Assembly: GCA_003117195.1 (NCBI GenBank)
Contig: BDSI01000040.1
Span: 682,658-746,657 of the forward strand
Origin: Eudorina sp. 2006-703-Eu-15
Taxonomy: Eukaryota > Chlorophyta > Chlorophyceae > Chlamydomonadales > Volvocaceae
DNA: 64,000 nt
Direction of reading: 5' to 3'
Made by a program: the position numbers and the translations under genes. This document shows, one piece after another, positions 1 to 12,878 of the stretch (position 1 is its first letter; the number at the start of each line of letters is the position of its first letter). The notes under the pieces are model-generated. The model was given only the letters and a program-made list of their open reading frames with translations, made no database searches and was not told the origin of the DNA.

Positions 1-3000
1 GGTGCGTTGTTTTGCAGCATTTAAAATTATCTTTTTGAGGATGCATTCTGCAACCAATGGCACAGCGGCGGCGGCTGCGCCGCTTCCTTGCGGGCGTCTA
101 CGTACCTTCCGCAGGGACCAACTGAAGAGGGTTTTCAGCGAGAGCTTGATGCTCAATTGGCGGCCATCCTTTCGTTCTTTGCCGTCAAAGAAGCGGAGCT
201 GCTTGCAAAAGTCTCTGAGCTCGAGCTAGACGTACAAAGGTCAGCAGCAACAACCGTACGCGTGGTTGAGGCCTTCCGACGCGAACAACGGGCGAAATGC
301 ATGTTGCAGGGGCGGTCCTTTCTGCCTGGCTACCCAAGCAGCGTTGCTGACCGCTTCTCCCCTACGTCTGCCTTAAGCGTGCGTGTGTTATCGCGCATGC
401 TTCGATCCTGTCCGACCATCGTCAACGAGCTGAGTGGGACCCAGGCATCCCTGACATCCCAAGCATCCCAGCACCCGGCCTTGTTGGGCCGCAGTGTGCA
501 TGACCAGGAATTTTGCATACGTGTGTGACGCCAAGGTCGATATCTCGTTCCGGTTTTCCGCACAGCTTGGAGAAGATTCCGAATCGCCAAGAGGCCTCCT
601 CGCTGTCACGTCTGAGCGCTGGCGGGTCAAGAGGGGATGGCAACCCGACGAGCAGCCCTGGCACGGCCGCCGTGGCGGCTGTGTCCTCGGTGCTACCCTC
701 CCTGTCGCTGCTGTCGGTCAGCCCCTCCACGCTTGACCTCGCGAGGATGGTCAACTCCACCCCACCCGAGGTACGCAGGACAGCGTACATCACCATGGGC
801 ATATTTGTACGTCCCATCCGCGCGCTGGACGCAATGTGAGCTCGTTCGACGCTCGTCCGCTGGGCGCGTGTTTGCTGCTGCAACGCCCAGGAGCACCGCA
901 AGGTCCGGGTCAAGTTCTGGGAGAACCCGCCACGGCACGTCTTCTCGCCGAACCTGCATGCGCGGCGAGCGAAGCTGCAGGGTCGCTTCCAGGTAAAGCT
1001 TGCTTGCTTGCTTGTGATGCACGCCGGTGCCGTCCGATATCGTGGCGACTGGTGTCTACCTGCTGTGGGTTGGAGGGTTGCTACTTGCACACGCCCGAAG
1101 TCCGTCGACCCTTCCGGTCGTACCCATTGTCTTCGGCCCCCAACGCCCTCTTCGTGCCCCGTCCTGTTTCAAGGATCTGTACATCGGGCTGCACGACCTT
1201 CGTGAATACCTGCACATCAACAAGGAGGGCTTTCGCAAGATTATCAAAAAGCACGACAAGGTGCGATGCTGGGTGCGCAGGCAGGGTTCGACGGATGTGC
1301 AATTGGCGCACACTCTGTCCTTGGGGAAATTTATGTTGCCACAGTATTAGCTTTGCGCATGCTTCGACGTCGTACTCCACACCCGCCGTGCCGCGTTGGG
1401 GGCCTGAGCCGCTGGGATTCGGCGGTCATGATTCCGTGGAATCGCCAACGAATTCTCATGTGTGCCGCCCACCTCCGGTGGCTGCTGCGCAACAATTTTC
1501 CACCTTGAACCAGACTTGAACCAGAATGCCTGCTGAAACATCAAGTGTTGTCTGCCTTCATATTCCTCCCTGCAGCTGACCCGTGCGGTGGACCTCCGCG
1601 CGCGATGGTGGCCGAACGTGGAGGCGCACCTGGCGCCCGATGCGAAACAGCAGGAGCTGGACCGCGCCATTGCGGCGCTGACGGACCATTACGCTGTGCT
1701 GTACACGGGGTGCGTTCGTATTCACATGAACACACATGTACTCTTATATATGTAGATTATATGGACGGGTTTGTGTTGACTCGGGATTGCCGCGCTCAGT
1801 CTGTCGATGAATCTACACGGGCTGGTTTGTGGAACCGTCTCGGGGACCTTCGGCATCTGCACCTGCAGGGGCGACGTGGAGAAGGCTGAGGAGCAGCTGT
1901 CCCGCGGCCTCCGGGAGCACATCACGGTGGAGCGCAACACCGTGTGGCGCGACATGGCAGCCATGGAGCGCAAGTACGCCGCCGTGTCTGTCACAGCGCC
2001 TGGGGGCCTGCGATGGAGGTAAGCTCACGGTATGCCAGTACCAACGGCCCGACTGCGCTGCGCCCGAGCCGTTATGTCGTGTGTGTCTTTATGTGTGCGT
2101 GTATATGTGTGTGTAGCACCGTAGTCGTATGGCACCATATGCCCGCATTCCCAACGCGGCATCTAGCAGCTTCCATCGTGCGGCATCTGGTCTAGCGCGA
2201 CTGGGGCAGCTCCTCCTTGCAATTTTCGTCTTCGCACGTGTGGCATATTTCGCTTCCGCTACTTCTTGTTGTGCTGCCCTTCTGTTGTGTTCGGCAGCGG
2301 TTATCGGGCGCACGAGCGGTGGGCGAAGCTGGTGTTCTGCTGCGCGGTGTTCGCCATACTGCTGAATGCTGAGCTCTACAAGGACCCGGAGGAGCCTAAA
2401 TGGCAACGAGAGGCCAAGAACAACTGCCTGGCTCTGCTGGTGTTCGCGTCCTTGCTATGGTCGCTCGAGGTACGACGCACCACGGCATTCGTGCTTCTCC
2501 GCAACACACAGCAGCCTCGTGCTCGTGCCAGCGAAGGCGTTCCTGATAGCGACACAATGGCCACGTTTGGCAAACCGCCATGCGACCTGCCGGGGGCGCC
2601 TCAGAGCGATCTCCTGCATTTCGCGGCCCGGCGCACAGGCGGTGCCGCTGTTCGTGACGAGCATGGCGCTCCCGTTCCTCATCGTCATGATGGGCGTGCT
2701 GGTGGACCTCAACAAAACGGATCCCAACAAGCGGCTTTCCCCGCAAGAAGCTGCGCCAGCCATCTTCCACGCGATGTTCTCTCAGGTGTGCGCGGCATTG
2801 CGCAGGGGAAGGCTGAGCCGCACAGTTACAGATCTAAGGTCAGCGTGGGATGATTACGGCGTTCGGCGGATAGCACGCGCCGCGGATTGATCTCCCGAAG
2901 GAGGGGCAAGCGAGCTTTAGACGGATAGGCATTCATCGCGGGGTAGCGCGGGGGACCTTGTTGGGAGCGTTTTACAACATGAGACCAACCGGTGGTCTTC

Positions 3001-6000
3001 GTCCACGAATTTGCTGACTGACCATTGGGAAGCCCTCGGGGGGCTGGGTTCGGCTGCTATACCTCATGGCTAAGGTGCTGCTGGTGCCCATCAACTGACG
3101 CACTCACCCGCCCTGCGTACACCTGGCCACGTCAGACAATCATGCTCCTGCTTGGTGGCTTCGCCATCGCGGCTGCTCTGTCCAAGCACGCAATCGCTAA
3201 GCAGGTGCGGCGGTGTTTGGGTTGATTGCTCCCTGCACATGCTGCCGTGGTAACGGCACGGCGCTTCACCTGCCAAGGACCATTGCGTCTGGGTGTCGTT
3301 GTCAATACGGATGTCATCCCTGCGCGCATGGTCTGTACGGCCACGCGCAACGCGCATCGAAGCCCCGTCGAACCGAAGCGCTGGCATCGGCGTACCGCTT
3401 CCCGTCCATCCACCCTGTGCGGTACGCTAGAACGCCCACAGCGCGCTGGAACGCGGTGGGATGCTGCATCCTGCTGAGAGATGACGCGTGTTGGCATGTG
3501 CCGGGCTCATCGAGCCACCACCAGTTGGGCCCACGTGTGTCAGCCCGGTGATGTCACCCTCCGCTGCCATGCTGATGCCAGGTGGCGGCTGCCATCCTGT
3601 CGCGCGTTGGGCGTAAACCCCGCAACGTGTTGCTGGCCGCCATGTTCACCGCCACCTTCGCGTCCATGTGGATTTCCAACGTTGCAGCACCTGTCCTGTG
3701 CTTCGGTCTCATCCAGCCAATCCTGCGGTAAGCTGGCGATGCACCTTTGTGTCTGTTCCTGCTACGTGGCATGGGAATTGTTGAATTGTCGGCGCTCAAA
3801 GTTGCAGGGCCGTCGACAAGGCGTTGCAAGCTTAGGCCCATGACATGAAAGACGGGCAGTCATCCTCAAGGTGTAAGATGTTATGTTTGGTTGCACCCGC
3901 ATGGGCTTAGCTCGCTTGCAACAACAGGCGTGCCCGGAGACAGACTTCCTCGTTATGGCCACCCTACCGTCGTCAGTCGCCGTGGTGGCTCAAGATAGCA
4001 GAGACCCGCGTAAATGAAAGTTCATTCTCGTTCAGCCGTTTATGCTCGTTTGTGCCAAGTATGACGACGCTGAACGCAATATTGTTTGGCGCCCTGCCCC
4101 TCAAGGACTCTGGACCCTGGGCATCCGTTCGCCAAGTCGTTGGTGATGGGGATAGCGCTGGCTTCGAACGTAGGAGGCATGACGTCCCCCATATCGTCGC
4201 CGCAGGTACAGTTGTGCAGGAGCCTAGCTGCGACCTGCAGTTGAAATACAACCTAACATGCAGTTCGGTGGGGGAAGTGGAGTCGCTACCGTGTCGCTGA
4301 ATATTCACGTCCGCAAAACTTTGGTTGGAAAATAAGCCTTGGTGCACACCTGCCATGGTCTGCAGAACATCTTTGCGATTGAGCACATGTCTGCGGACGG
4401 CCACCCACCGAGCTGGCTGGCCTGGTTCGCTGTGGCGCTCCCGGTGTCGATCGCGAGTAAGTCTGTTTGCCCATCCCGCCTGGGACGCAAAGTTGTTCGA
4501 AAACAGGTATGCTGCTCTTGACACTCTTTACAGATACTCCAGGCGTGCTGTACCTGCGGGCTGAATGTTTCCAGTCCAGTGTGTTGTAAACTCTATTCAT
4601 GAGAGATAAAGGTCTTGTACCAGGCAGCGCACACGTGCCACCCTGCTGGTTTCTGGTTTGTTTTCATATTGTTTCCTGTTCGTCGCAACAGAACGCTGCG
4701 GTCATACAAACGTTCTTGGCCCATTTGTGATGGTGTCGTTTTTTGATCCAGGCAATTTCGTCTGTTGGGCTCTGCTGCTGCTTGTGTACCGGCCCGGGCT
4801 TGCGATTTCGGAGGTTCGGCCCATCAAGCCGAACACCGACCCCATCAACGGCACCCAGGTACAGGGAACAGAAAGCATGCGCGGGGTGGGCATTCTGCTG
4901 ACAACAACAAGCAAACGATGTGGCTGTTTTTCCTGCACCTTGACAGTGTGCATATCTGTTCAGTCGCTGAGGTCCTGCAGGGTCCTGCAGTCGTCGTGTT
5001 AAAAAACCCAGGGGTTGCCTGGGTTCGTATGGTCGCGCGCGCGGGCGCGAGCACATTTGTTCCGTTCCAACCTGAAGACAACTTGACACAAACAGTCTCA
5101 TCATGCCATGAGACTGCAGTTCCATATTGCCGTGCGCAGGTGTACATCATCGTGGTGTCCTTGTTGACCGTGGCCGCTTGGTGCTCGAACACGTTCCTCC
5201 AAAGGCACGTCCGGTGACAGGGCATACAGCTTCTGGCCAGCGGTTAACGTTCCTTCGGATGAGCGGGTTCAATTGATGCACGAGGCTTTGATCGGGTTGC
5301 GAGCGACTGTGTGTTAGGTCTCATGATATTATGAGGGCCGCCTTTGTTGGGTGTTCCGCATGATCATTAGCACAGCACCCGCTGGACGAAGCGTCACGTT
5401 CCGTCGCACGCTGTCTCACTCCTTCCAGGTACACTGGCGAGATGGGCGTCATTGCGATCGTGCCGTTGGTTGCCTTCTTCGGATTCGACGTGCTCAACAA
5501 AGACGATTTCAACTCGTTTCTGTGGAACGTCGTGATGCTGGCGATGGGAGGCCTGTCGCTCGGTGATTGGGGGCCGGTTGGGCAGGGGGCATCACGTATG
5601 TTTTCGGGATGCTGGGCTGTGACGGATACATAATAGGATGATTGCACGAGCGGCTGGTGCTATGCCCCGCTTCCCAGTCGTTCCGTAGGACCCGTGCGAG
5701 TGCGGCTGCCGTACTGGTTGGATACTTGACAGGAACTGTCCCCTGCTTGCGATTTGCAGGTGAAGCTGTCAAGAGCAGCGGTTTGCTGAAGGCGCTTGCC
5801 ACGGACATCAGCAACTTGGTGATTCACCTCAGCATTTTCCAGATCACGGTCATCTTTTGCGGCATGGTACGCCATGCGTGCTGGCAGTGCTGCGGACTAG
5901 TGCTTGGGAAGTGCGGGTCACCGGGAGCGCCAGCTCCGATCTCCGTTAGAGGCGATTGTATCAAGGCACTGCGTTGAGGCATGTACTGGATCATGATGTC

Positions 6001-6652
6001 GATGAGAAAGAAATTGTCTGCAAAATGATGTGTCGCTTGTGGCTGCGGTTGCGGATGTCATGACACGGTAAGCTGTGGGCATAACAAGTGCCTGTGCGTG
6101 CCCTCGTCGTCGTCTTCAGGTGCTGGTTGCAACTACGTTCATCAGCCACACTGTGGGAGCGATGGTCATCCTGCCCATTGTGAAGTCTGTGGGAGATAAC
6201 AGGGATGACCAACCAAATCACTCGAAACTTCTCGTCATGGCTGCAGCGCTCATGTGCTCAGGTGAAACTGCCATATATATGATGCTGTAGCACCGCATTC
6301 GTTTTCCTTAATCGGCGTCCTGTATTGTTCTGAACTTCCGTCTTAGTCCACCAGCGTCTTTGCAGGGCCGGCGCTTCCTAAAACGGAGAATCACAAAAGC
6401 CCGGTTGCGACCATTAGGCGTGCGCGTAATGAAGACTGCTTCCCGTTTGATTATGCTGCTTTGCTTGCAGGTGCCATGGGCTTGCCCGTAAGCGGCTTTC
6501 CGAACATGAACGCCGTCAGCCTAGAGGACAGCACTGGGAACCCAATTGTGAATACGCAGGATTTTATCTTCGTAGGTGTGCCTTCTTCTATTTTTGCGTA
6601 CGGCATCATCGTCACACTGGGTTATGCGTTGATGTCGTTAGTGGGGTTTTAG
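1..6652 (+). CDS. SPX-SLC13 (PHO91/PTC-like) phosphate transporter, 5' end missing
   Basis: Predicted sodium- or proton-coupled phosphate transporter with an N-terminal SPX inositol-pyrophosphate sensor fused to an SLC13/DASS membrane domain. SPX pieces: exon near 114-238 (FQRELDAQLAAILSFF), exon near 889-994 (FWENPPRHVFSPNL), exon near 1176-1260 with the lysine-rich signature KEGFRKIIKKHDK, then exons near 1576-1709 and 1872-2020. Membrane exons follow near 2299-2469, 2636-2786, 3134-3203, 3583-3729 (WISNVAAPVLCF), 4125-4206 (NVGGMTSPISSPQ, an SLC13 signature), 4360-4456, 4770-4857, 5140-5204, 5430-5560, 5762-5865, 6120-6259 and 6471-6652, ending GYALMSLVGF-stop. Introns are GT-AG and short. 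The SPX start (normally MKFGK-like) lies before the window. The SPX domain carries a Ser/Thr/Pro-rich insertion around 590-760. Exon edges marked 'near' were read by eye. Confidence 0.88.
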
Positions 6653-7932
6653 CTGGGGGTGCCATACCAGTGTCGCGTGCATGCCTGCGGAGCTATGCAA
6701 CGTGCGTAATTGTGCTTGTCTGGCAAAAAACATCATACACACTGAATCGTTTGACCTTCTGCAGTCTGGATACGGTCTATGTGACTATGTCTGTCCGGCG
6801 CCGCGCCGAATGGTTCCAGCGTGGGGCAGGCAGGCTGCCGAGCAACGTAGTTGATATGCATATTCTCAACACGTGCTGACATGAAATAATGTGGGGCGTA
6901 CGACCACCCGTACCAGAGACATGATCACAACCGTAGATCTGCACCAGGACGGAGGTGGTGGCCCGACCATTTCTATGACCTGAACAGGAGAACCTGAAGA
7001 GTTGGTCGCGTGGTGTAGGCGGGTATGACTGAACGCGGTACTGATTAGGCCTATGCAGATCTTGAATGCGAACACCTTGCGTGGCTTTCACTTGCAGTTC
7101 GACCTGGGAATGCAGGGCTCGGTTCAAAGTGCTTTTGAGTTTTGCCCACAGTGGGTTTGCCATTGTGTACTTCTCTTCTTCAGCATGTCGTGCGTTCACG
7201 CAGATTTCAGTCGAGCATCCGTACGTTAGCCAATGCGCTGTTGACATCTTTGTGTGGTGTTTATATTCGCCTCCGTGCTGCTGACAGAGAAATTGCCATT
7301 AAATCGAAACCGTAACGAGAAAAGATGATGTTAAATGACCCACAAGGATGCCGAGTCACCCATGCCTCCCATCAATCGCATCACTCGGCGCACATGCTCC
7401 TGCACGTTGCCTCACGGCCCGTACGACAGACGAAACAAACTGCCATTGTTCGCCGCCAGCTGGGTAGTTGCCAAAGAGACAATCCAAAATTTGTCGCGCA
7501 GGTGTAGCACCCAAAGAAAGCATGAGCTTCTGAATTTACGTACTCGACAACCACCAGCCCCAACGCATACTAGTTCTGGGTCATGAGCAGCAGCGCAACT
7601 TAAGCATCATTTTTATTGAACAGGCGACTATCAGCACTATCGCCACTGGCGTGGCCACCATAACTCCGAGGTTCCACATACCATTTCCAACGTGCTGTGA
7701 CATCCGAGCACCCTTTGCGCTTCAAGATCCAATATACGCTGCTCAGGAGCCCAGGAAGTAGCCTCCCAACAGGCATACGTAAAATCCTATCTTGTATGCC
7801 GTACTTTCCATGCATAACAGGCCCCCTGCTCTGGACCGCGCCGGCGGTTAACCTCCCCAAAAATTAATGCAATCAGTGAGAGATGAACACTATCGAAAGT
7901 TGTGTCCTCACACAGCCGCACCACCCGTGACA
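6653..7932. other. Intergenic region between two convergent genes, no gene seen
   Basis: This holds the 3' flanks of the phosphate transporter (+) and eIF5 (-). No conserved coding segment, RNA gene or clear repeat was recognised. The short open frames here have no family resemblance. Confidence 0.6.
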
Positions 7933-10663
7933 TCAATCGTCCTCCCCGTCATCGTCCTCCTCGTCCTCCTGCTGCCTGAGCCATTCCACCACGGGCTCCA
8001 CTGCCTTCCGAACCGTCCTGCCGGCCTCAGCGGATACCGCCAGCAGCTTTCCCGCGTCCGCCTTCTGAGCCCACGCCAGAATGACGTCCTCCTCAACCAA
8101 GTCCAGCTCGTATAGCATCTTCAGCGTGTACGGGGCCTCCTTGATCCGTCCTGCCCCGGGACAGAAAATGCAGGGTCAGTACGGAAAACAGCAACCTGTA
8201 ACGTCGCCTCATGGCAATTAATCCCATCAACCCGACGAAAGATGTCCCGAAGCAGCAATTCATTCAAAAGGTCCAAACCTTATGCGGGGCTAGAGCCAGT
8301 GGGCAAAACGGGCTCGGCCCTAAGAAAGACACGGCAGCGACCACCCAGCCAATACCACAGGCTGTGCCATTTCGGTGTGGCGTCTTGGAGGGCGGTGTAC
8401 AAAGCCCTTCCAGACGCCACGCCAAAGAGACACCCCAGCTGTTCACGGGGCGTACCAAAGAAAGACATCTGTATTAATCCTCTCCGTTTGCGAAATGGGT
8501 GGAATTACCTGGTGCAGCCACGGCGAAGAGATACTCCAGGGCAATAAGCTGCGCCAGCTGGCTTTGCGCATCTTGCGCGAATTGCGCGAACACGTTCTTG
8601 CGCGCCTTCAGGACCTGGTCCATCCTTGCGTCGCTGCCCGCCAGAGCCGCCTCGTACAAGACGCGCATCTTACCTGTTGAAGATGTCACAACACGTGAGC
8701 TCAGCCTAGGCCAAGTTCAAACTGGCGTTTTGTTTTCACTGCACCTCGTGCTTGAAGTCGGCCAATGCATGCAACCTAACCAACGGCGTATCTTATCCTT
8801 AACCCTAACCTTAGATAAGATACGCCGCATCGCGTCCGATGGATGCGACGAAATCGTTATCCCAGATTGTCATAACCTCCGTGCCAAGCAGCTGAATTGC
8901 AACCTGATACAGAAGTTGGCCTAACTATGCACTCACCCGCCGTGCCGCCCTCAACTCCTGTCATGGCCCGAATCTCCTTGACGATTGTGGGGGCATCCTT
9001 ATCCGCAAGCAGTGCACGAAGTCGTACTACGGGGTCAGCACTTGCAAGCGCCGCCGCCTTAGCTTCCGCCGCTGCCCTGGCAGCTTCCTCCTCGGCAGCG
9101 CGCTTGGCATCCTCGGCCTGGGGGTGAGGCACAATCGCTAATTCACCTATCGGCACAACGGTCCCAACACTGCGAGCAATACACAGCGTTTTTAAGGCTG
9201 ACACGTTTGCCGAACATGAGCATGTCTCCATCTCTGCAACATCATTCTTCACCAAAATGCGCAGTGCGTACCTTCTTCCGTGCCTCCTCCTCGGCCGCTT
9301 TCCTGGCTTCGCGCTCTGCCCGCCGCCTGGCTGCCTCCTGTTCCGCCTCCAAGTTCCCGAGGGTAACCATGGCCGCCGTGGCGGCCGTCAATTGCTCCTG
9401 CGCTCTGCGGTTCGCGGCCTCCGCACTTGTGTCCGTCATCCAGACCACCCCGTCATCGTCCTCCTCGCCACCGCTGTCGTCATCATCCTGTTGGGCCGTC
9501 CCATGGACGGCCAGTTAGGAGATCACATCGCATGTCGCCCACACTCAACCCAAAAGCAGGTCATGCTGCCCACCGAATAACCTGGCTCAAAAGCAATTCC
9601 TCTCAGTCCATACATTCAACCTACAGAGGAATACCTGTTGCGCATACATTCACCTGGGGTTACCGCTGCAACTCATACTGCACAGGCGCTCACCTCTGAA
9701 CCCCTCTCCCCGGCCTCCTTGTCCTCGCCTTCCTTGCCCTCCTTCTTCTTCTTCTCTCTGCGGAAACGTTGCAATGCGTTAGTGGGATTTATGCGGTGGA
9801 CGAACTTGCTGCCGTACACAGCGGAAACTTATGTCAACCCCAATCACAAAACCATGGAAACATGCGATGCGCACTTTTTCTCCTTCTTCTCCTTGTCCTT
9901 TTTCTTCTTCTCCTTCTTGTCCTTCTCGCCCAGCGCCTCGGCGTCCTTCACCCGCTCTTCCTCCGCCTTCTTCAACCTAAGGGGAAGGAAGTCATCTCCT
10001 GGCGTAAAGCGGTTTCAGACGTACCCCCAACACACAACATGACTCACTTCTGCTCTTCCTTTTTCAATTTGTTCTCCGGCGGGTTCTTGAGAATGAAGGT
10101 GTTCAGCTTGTGCCGTGGGTCCACATCAGAGACAAAGCCACACGCCTTGCACTTCAGGTAAATGCTCTCCTTCTTGATCTTAATCTGGGTCTCCGGATTG
10201 TTGCAGCTATAGCAGCACACATACTTCTTGATGAAGGCCTCCAAGAGCTCCGACAGCTTGCGTGTATCATGAGCTCCATTCACAATAGACGTGCCACTCC
10301 CCTTATCAAAGTTCGTTTGGGCGCCGAGCTCACATCCGTAATACTTCAGCACATCTACATCACCGCCGTCACAAAAATCCGTCGGCCAAATGCTACAGCA
10401 AAGACATCAACAAGCACAATCAATTGTAACCACAAGACTTACATTCAGGAGGACGCTCCAGCGCTTTGGCGATCTCCACGTTGTTCACGACGTTCGTCTT
10501 GATTCCGTTTCCACGGCCTTCAATCTGCCAGAATAAATGCCTTCCAACTCAAAGCTGCTCAATAGATGTTGGCTTGCAATTTTTTTCTCACCTTGGCCTG
10601 GAGCTTAGGCATCTTGTACCTGTAGAAGGCATCGTCGGCGTTGGCGGCTCCAATATTCTGCAT
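7933..10663 (-). CDS. eIF5: Eukaryotic translation initiation factor 5 (eIF5), complete, 9 exons
   Basis: GTPase-activating factor for eIF2 in the 48S pre-initiation complex. Exons on the minus strand: 10663-10592, 10524-10443, 10354-10048, 9976-9875, 9757-9694, 9487-9272, 9117-8937, 8673-8509 and 8150-7933; all phases join to give 468 residues. Residues 1-150 form the N-terminal eIF2B/5 domain: start [17 protein letters not shown], then [29 protein letters not shown], and a CxxC..CxxC zinc ribbon (CYSC...CKAC) followed by GFVSDVD and FILKNPPE. A Lys/Glu-rich then Asp/Glu-rich linker follows (exons 4-7). The C-terminus is a W2/HEAT domain (YEAALAG...[12 protein letters not shown]...[17 protein letters not shown]) ending in the usual acidic tail. 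The ATG at 10663 is chosen because it starts the family-typical MxNIGA sequence. The family is usually about 430 residues; the excess is in the linker. Confidence 0.95.
8784..8827. other. Perfect 14-bp-arm hairpin with telomere-like loop in an eIF5 intron
   Basis: Arms CGGCGTATCTTATC (8784-8797) and GATAAGATACGCCG (8814-8827) are exactly complementary around a 16-nt loop that contains AACCCTAACC. It lies in the intron between eIF5 exons 7 and 8. No function is known to me. Confidence 0.8.
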
Positions 10664-11177
10664 TTTTCCAAATCCTTATCGTTTGAGCCCGAGGCGCTGC
10701 AGCAGTCTCTTAATATCGTGCGGACGCGTTGCAAGTGAAGCTGCATCCAAACTGTGGCACTGCCAAACACTCCACAAGGGCACTGGAGTAATAGGTAGTT
10801 TGTTAGAAGGCTGCAATATCCAAGTTGCGTTTTGGGAGTAACTGGTTGGATGCAACATACAAAGACCGACCCGATCATGTACGGCATTCCGTACGCAACG
10901 AACCACGGAACCAGGTATTGCAGATACCATTGCCTGCGCCACGTACAAATTCACCGACCATATATACGATGCATGCTGAGCCTCGGCATAGCCTCAGAAA
11001 GGCAGGGTCTTGCCCCGTCATATGCCCCATGGTTTGGCACGCTAATTGTAACGCCGGGTTACACCCTGCACTTAATCTCGAGAAGCCTTTGGCCGCGCCG
11101 TGTTTTACAGCGGATGTTACAGCTGTTAGTTCCGAAGAGATACGTGTACAAGATTTAATTGATTATTTTATAAGGAT
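10664..11177. other. 5' flank of eIF5, no gene seen
   Basis: This is the upstream flank of eIF5. No TATA-like box or other promoter motif could be assigned with confidence, and no coding homology was seen. Confidence 0.5.
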
Positions 11178-11275
11178 AAATGAATGAACGTTACAGCGGA
11201 CCCCAAAGGGATCAATGGTGTATACCAGAGCAAGCCCCAGCAGGCCCCACCGACAAGGCGGCAAGGATGTTACAG
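11178..11275 (-). mobile_element. LINE-B 3' end fragment with (ATTC)n-type tail
   Basis: Begins ATGAATGAACGTTACAGCGG and continues through a 'GGGATCAAYGGTGTATA...CCCCAGCAGGCCCCACCGACAAGGCGGCAAG' type sequence that recurs near 14700-14830 and, on the opposite strand, near 48180-48281. In element orientation the shared end is GGTCCGCTGTAACGTTCATTCATT. A repeated 3' end with a tetranucleotide tail and varying 5' truncation is typical of a non-LTR retrotransposon. Confidence 0.6.
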
Positions 11276-11590
11276 CGGACCCCCCTGGTCATCGGTGACT
11301 TCCTCATAATACACAGCATAAACGAACTTGCGCCACCATCGCGCACCGGACCGGCTCCACAAGTGCACCGAAACACTCCCCGTGCTCACATTACCAGGGA
11401 ACCACCCCGTTCCTGAAAACCAACCACGGCTAGGTATAAAGCCCGCTCAGGGGGAGTTAGCCACCAGGGCGCCCCTATTAGCGAACCACCACCCCAACCA
11501 AGGCGGGGTCGCTTCTCCAGCGGTGGCCCGTAGTCTTGGAGAGCCACGGGGGCTCGCTAGCAACCATCAGGTGATTGATGCAAAGTGCGT
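11262..11590. repeat. Retroelement-like repeat, copy 1 (pair with 12111-12370)
   Basis: Contains 'GTTACAGCGGACC..GGTCATCGGTGAC' at the left, then AAAGCCCGCTCAGGGG, GGCGCCCCTATTAGCGAACC and GGCCCGTAGTCTTGGAGAG blocks. The same blocks in the same order occur at 12180-12330. The left motif also recurs at 17527-17570 and, in decayed form, near 11996. Probably another retroelement 3' end; no ORF is attached. Confidence 0.5.
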
Positions 11591-12110
11591 GGTGTCGTCT
11601 TCAACTTCTTGAGCGACGCGCAGGCGCGCAGTCCTGCGTCGTCCAGCGTCCTGCGCCTAGCCGCGAGATCAGGCGCTGCGATGGTGCAAGGCCCAGCATG
11701 GTACGTCACCCGGGGCAAAAACTACTACCAAACGGCATGAATGGACGAGCTCGGAATCCAGTACATAGTGCATGCAGCCTAGGTGCCATGCTCAGCATGC
11801 CGCACTCTGCATGCTCTTTTTGCCAGCCTGCCAGTTCGGTGATCGAAAGCAATTATCACACATGATGCAACGGCAGAGCCTGTGGCGGAGCGAGCGCACA
11901 CAGGCATCGGGGCACGTCGGGGCCTGCTGCTTAGCCGATGTCTACCAAGTGCGTTACTTGCGATCGGAAATAACTGTGAAGAATTAATGACGTAATAGGG
12001 ATCCCGCGAGTCATCGGTGACAGCTGCAGCCTCCTTACCACACACTGGAAAAACGAGAGCTGCTGCGCCACACATTGGAAAAACGAACCCGCGCCATCAT
12101 GGCGCACCTG

Positions 12111-12370
12111 ACAGGCTCCACCAGATCACCAAAGCACAACCAGCACCAATTCCACCATGGAACCATCCCGTTCATGGGGACCCGCCCTAGCCAAGGACAA
12201 AGCCCGCTCAGGGGAAGTTAGCCACTGGGGCGCCCCTATTAGCGAACCACCACCACGGCCAAGACCGGCACCCTTCTCCGGCCGAGGCCCGTAGCCTTGG
12301 AGGGCGACGGGGTCTCGCGAGCCACCGTCAGTGGTCTGACTGGAATGCCTCCAAAAGAACCTTCCAGCCC
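12111..12370. repeat. Retroelement-like repeat, copy 2
   Basis: Direct-orientation partner of 11320-11580, sharing the CCCGCTCAGGGG, GGCGCCCCTATTAGCGAACC and CCCGTAG.CTTGGAG.G blocks. It is diverged at many positions, so it is an old copy. Confidence 0.5.
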
Positions 12371-12878
12371 CAACAAGGGCCTTGCCGATGAATGAAGCGT
12401 TGTATGCGCTATTTTGATGGACACTTTCCCCCACTCAGGCGGTCCAACGGGTAGCTTTGTTGGAGCCTTATATCTACATCACCCACAAAGGACAGCGCAC
12501 ACATTCACCTCCACCCGTAGAAGGGGTTCGTGGCGCTATGCCTTTGAAGTAACCCAGGGGTCGGTAATTTAACGCAGTTTTGCCAGGTGGTGCTCATCGG
12601 AGCTCGCGTGTAGACAGGGCACGCAAGCTGCTTGTGGCCCAAACGCTGTACGTCATGCATGTCTTCAGTCACACGGACTGTGATTTTTTTTTTCGTTTTG
12701 GCCCGGGAATTGTTTATTCCGTACCAAGGAATGAGTTTGGGCCTCGACATAATTATTTATTCCTTATCTGGGAGCCGCTATTCGTACAGAGTCCACCATT
12801 CGGGCAACACGCACATGCGTTCTTGGCTATGATTCTATGAACCTCCGGCGCTTCGGTAAGAAGTATATAACGTCGAGT

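Noticed and set aside
422..1090. 222-residue minus-strand ORF opposite the SPX exons
   Set aside because: It is a shadow frame; the plus strand carries conserved SPX motifs.
8280..8468. Extra coding exon within the eIF5 intron (minus-strand open frame)
   Set aside because: Exons 8 and 9 join in phase with family-typical sequence without it, and it has no eIF5 similarity.
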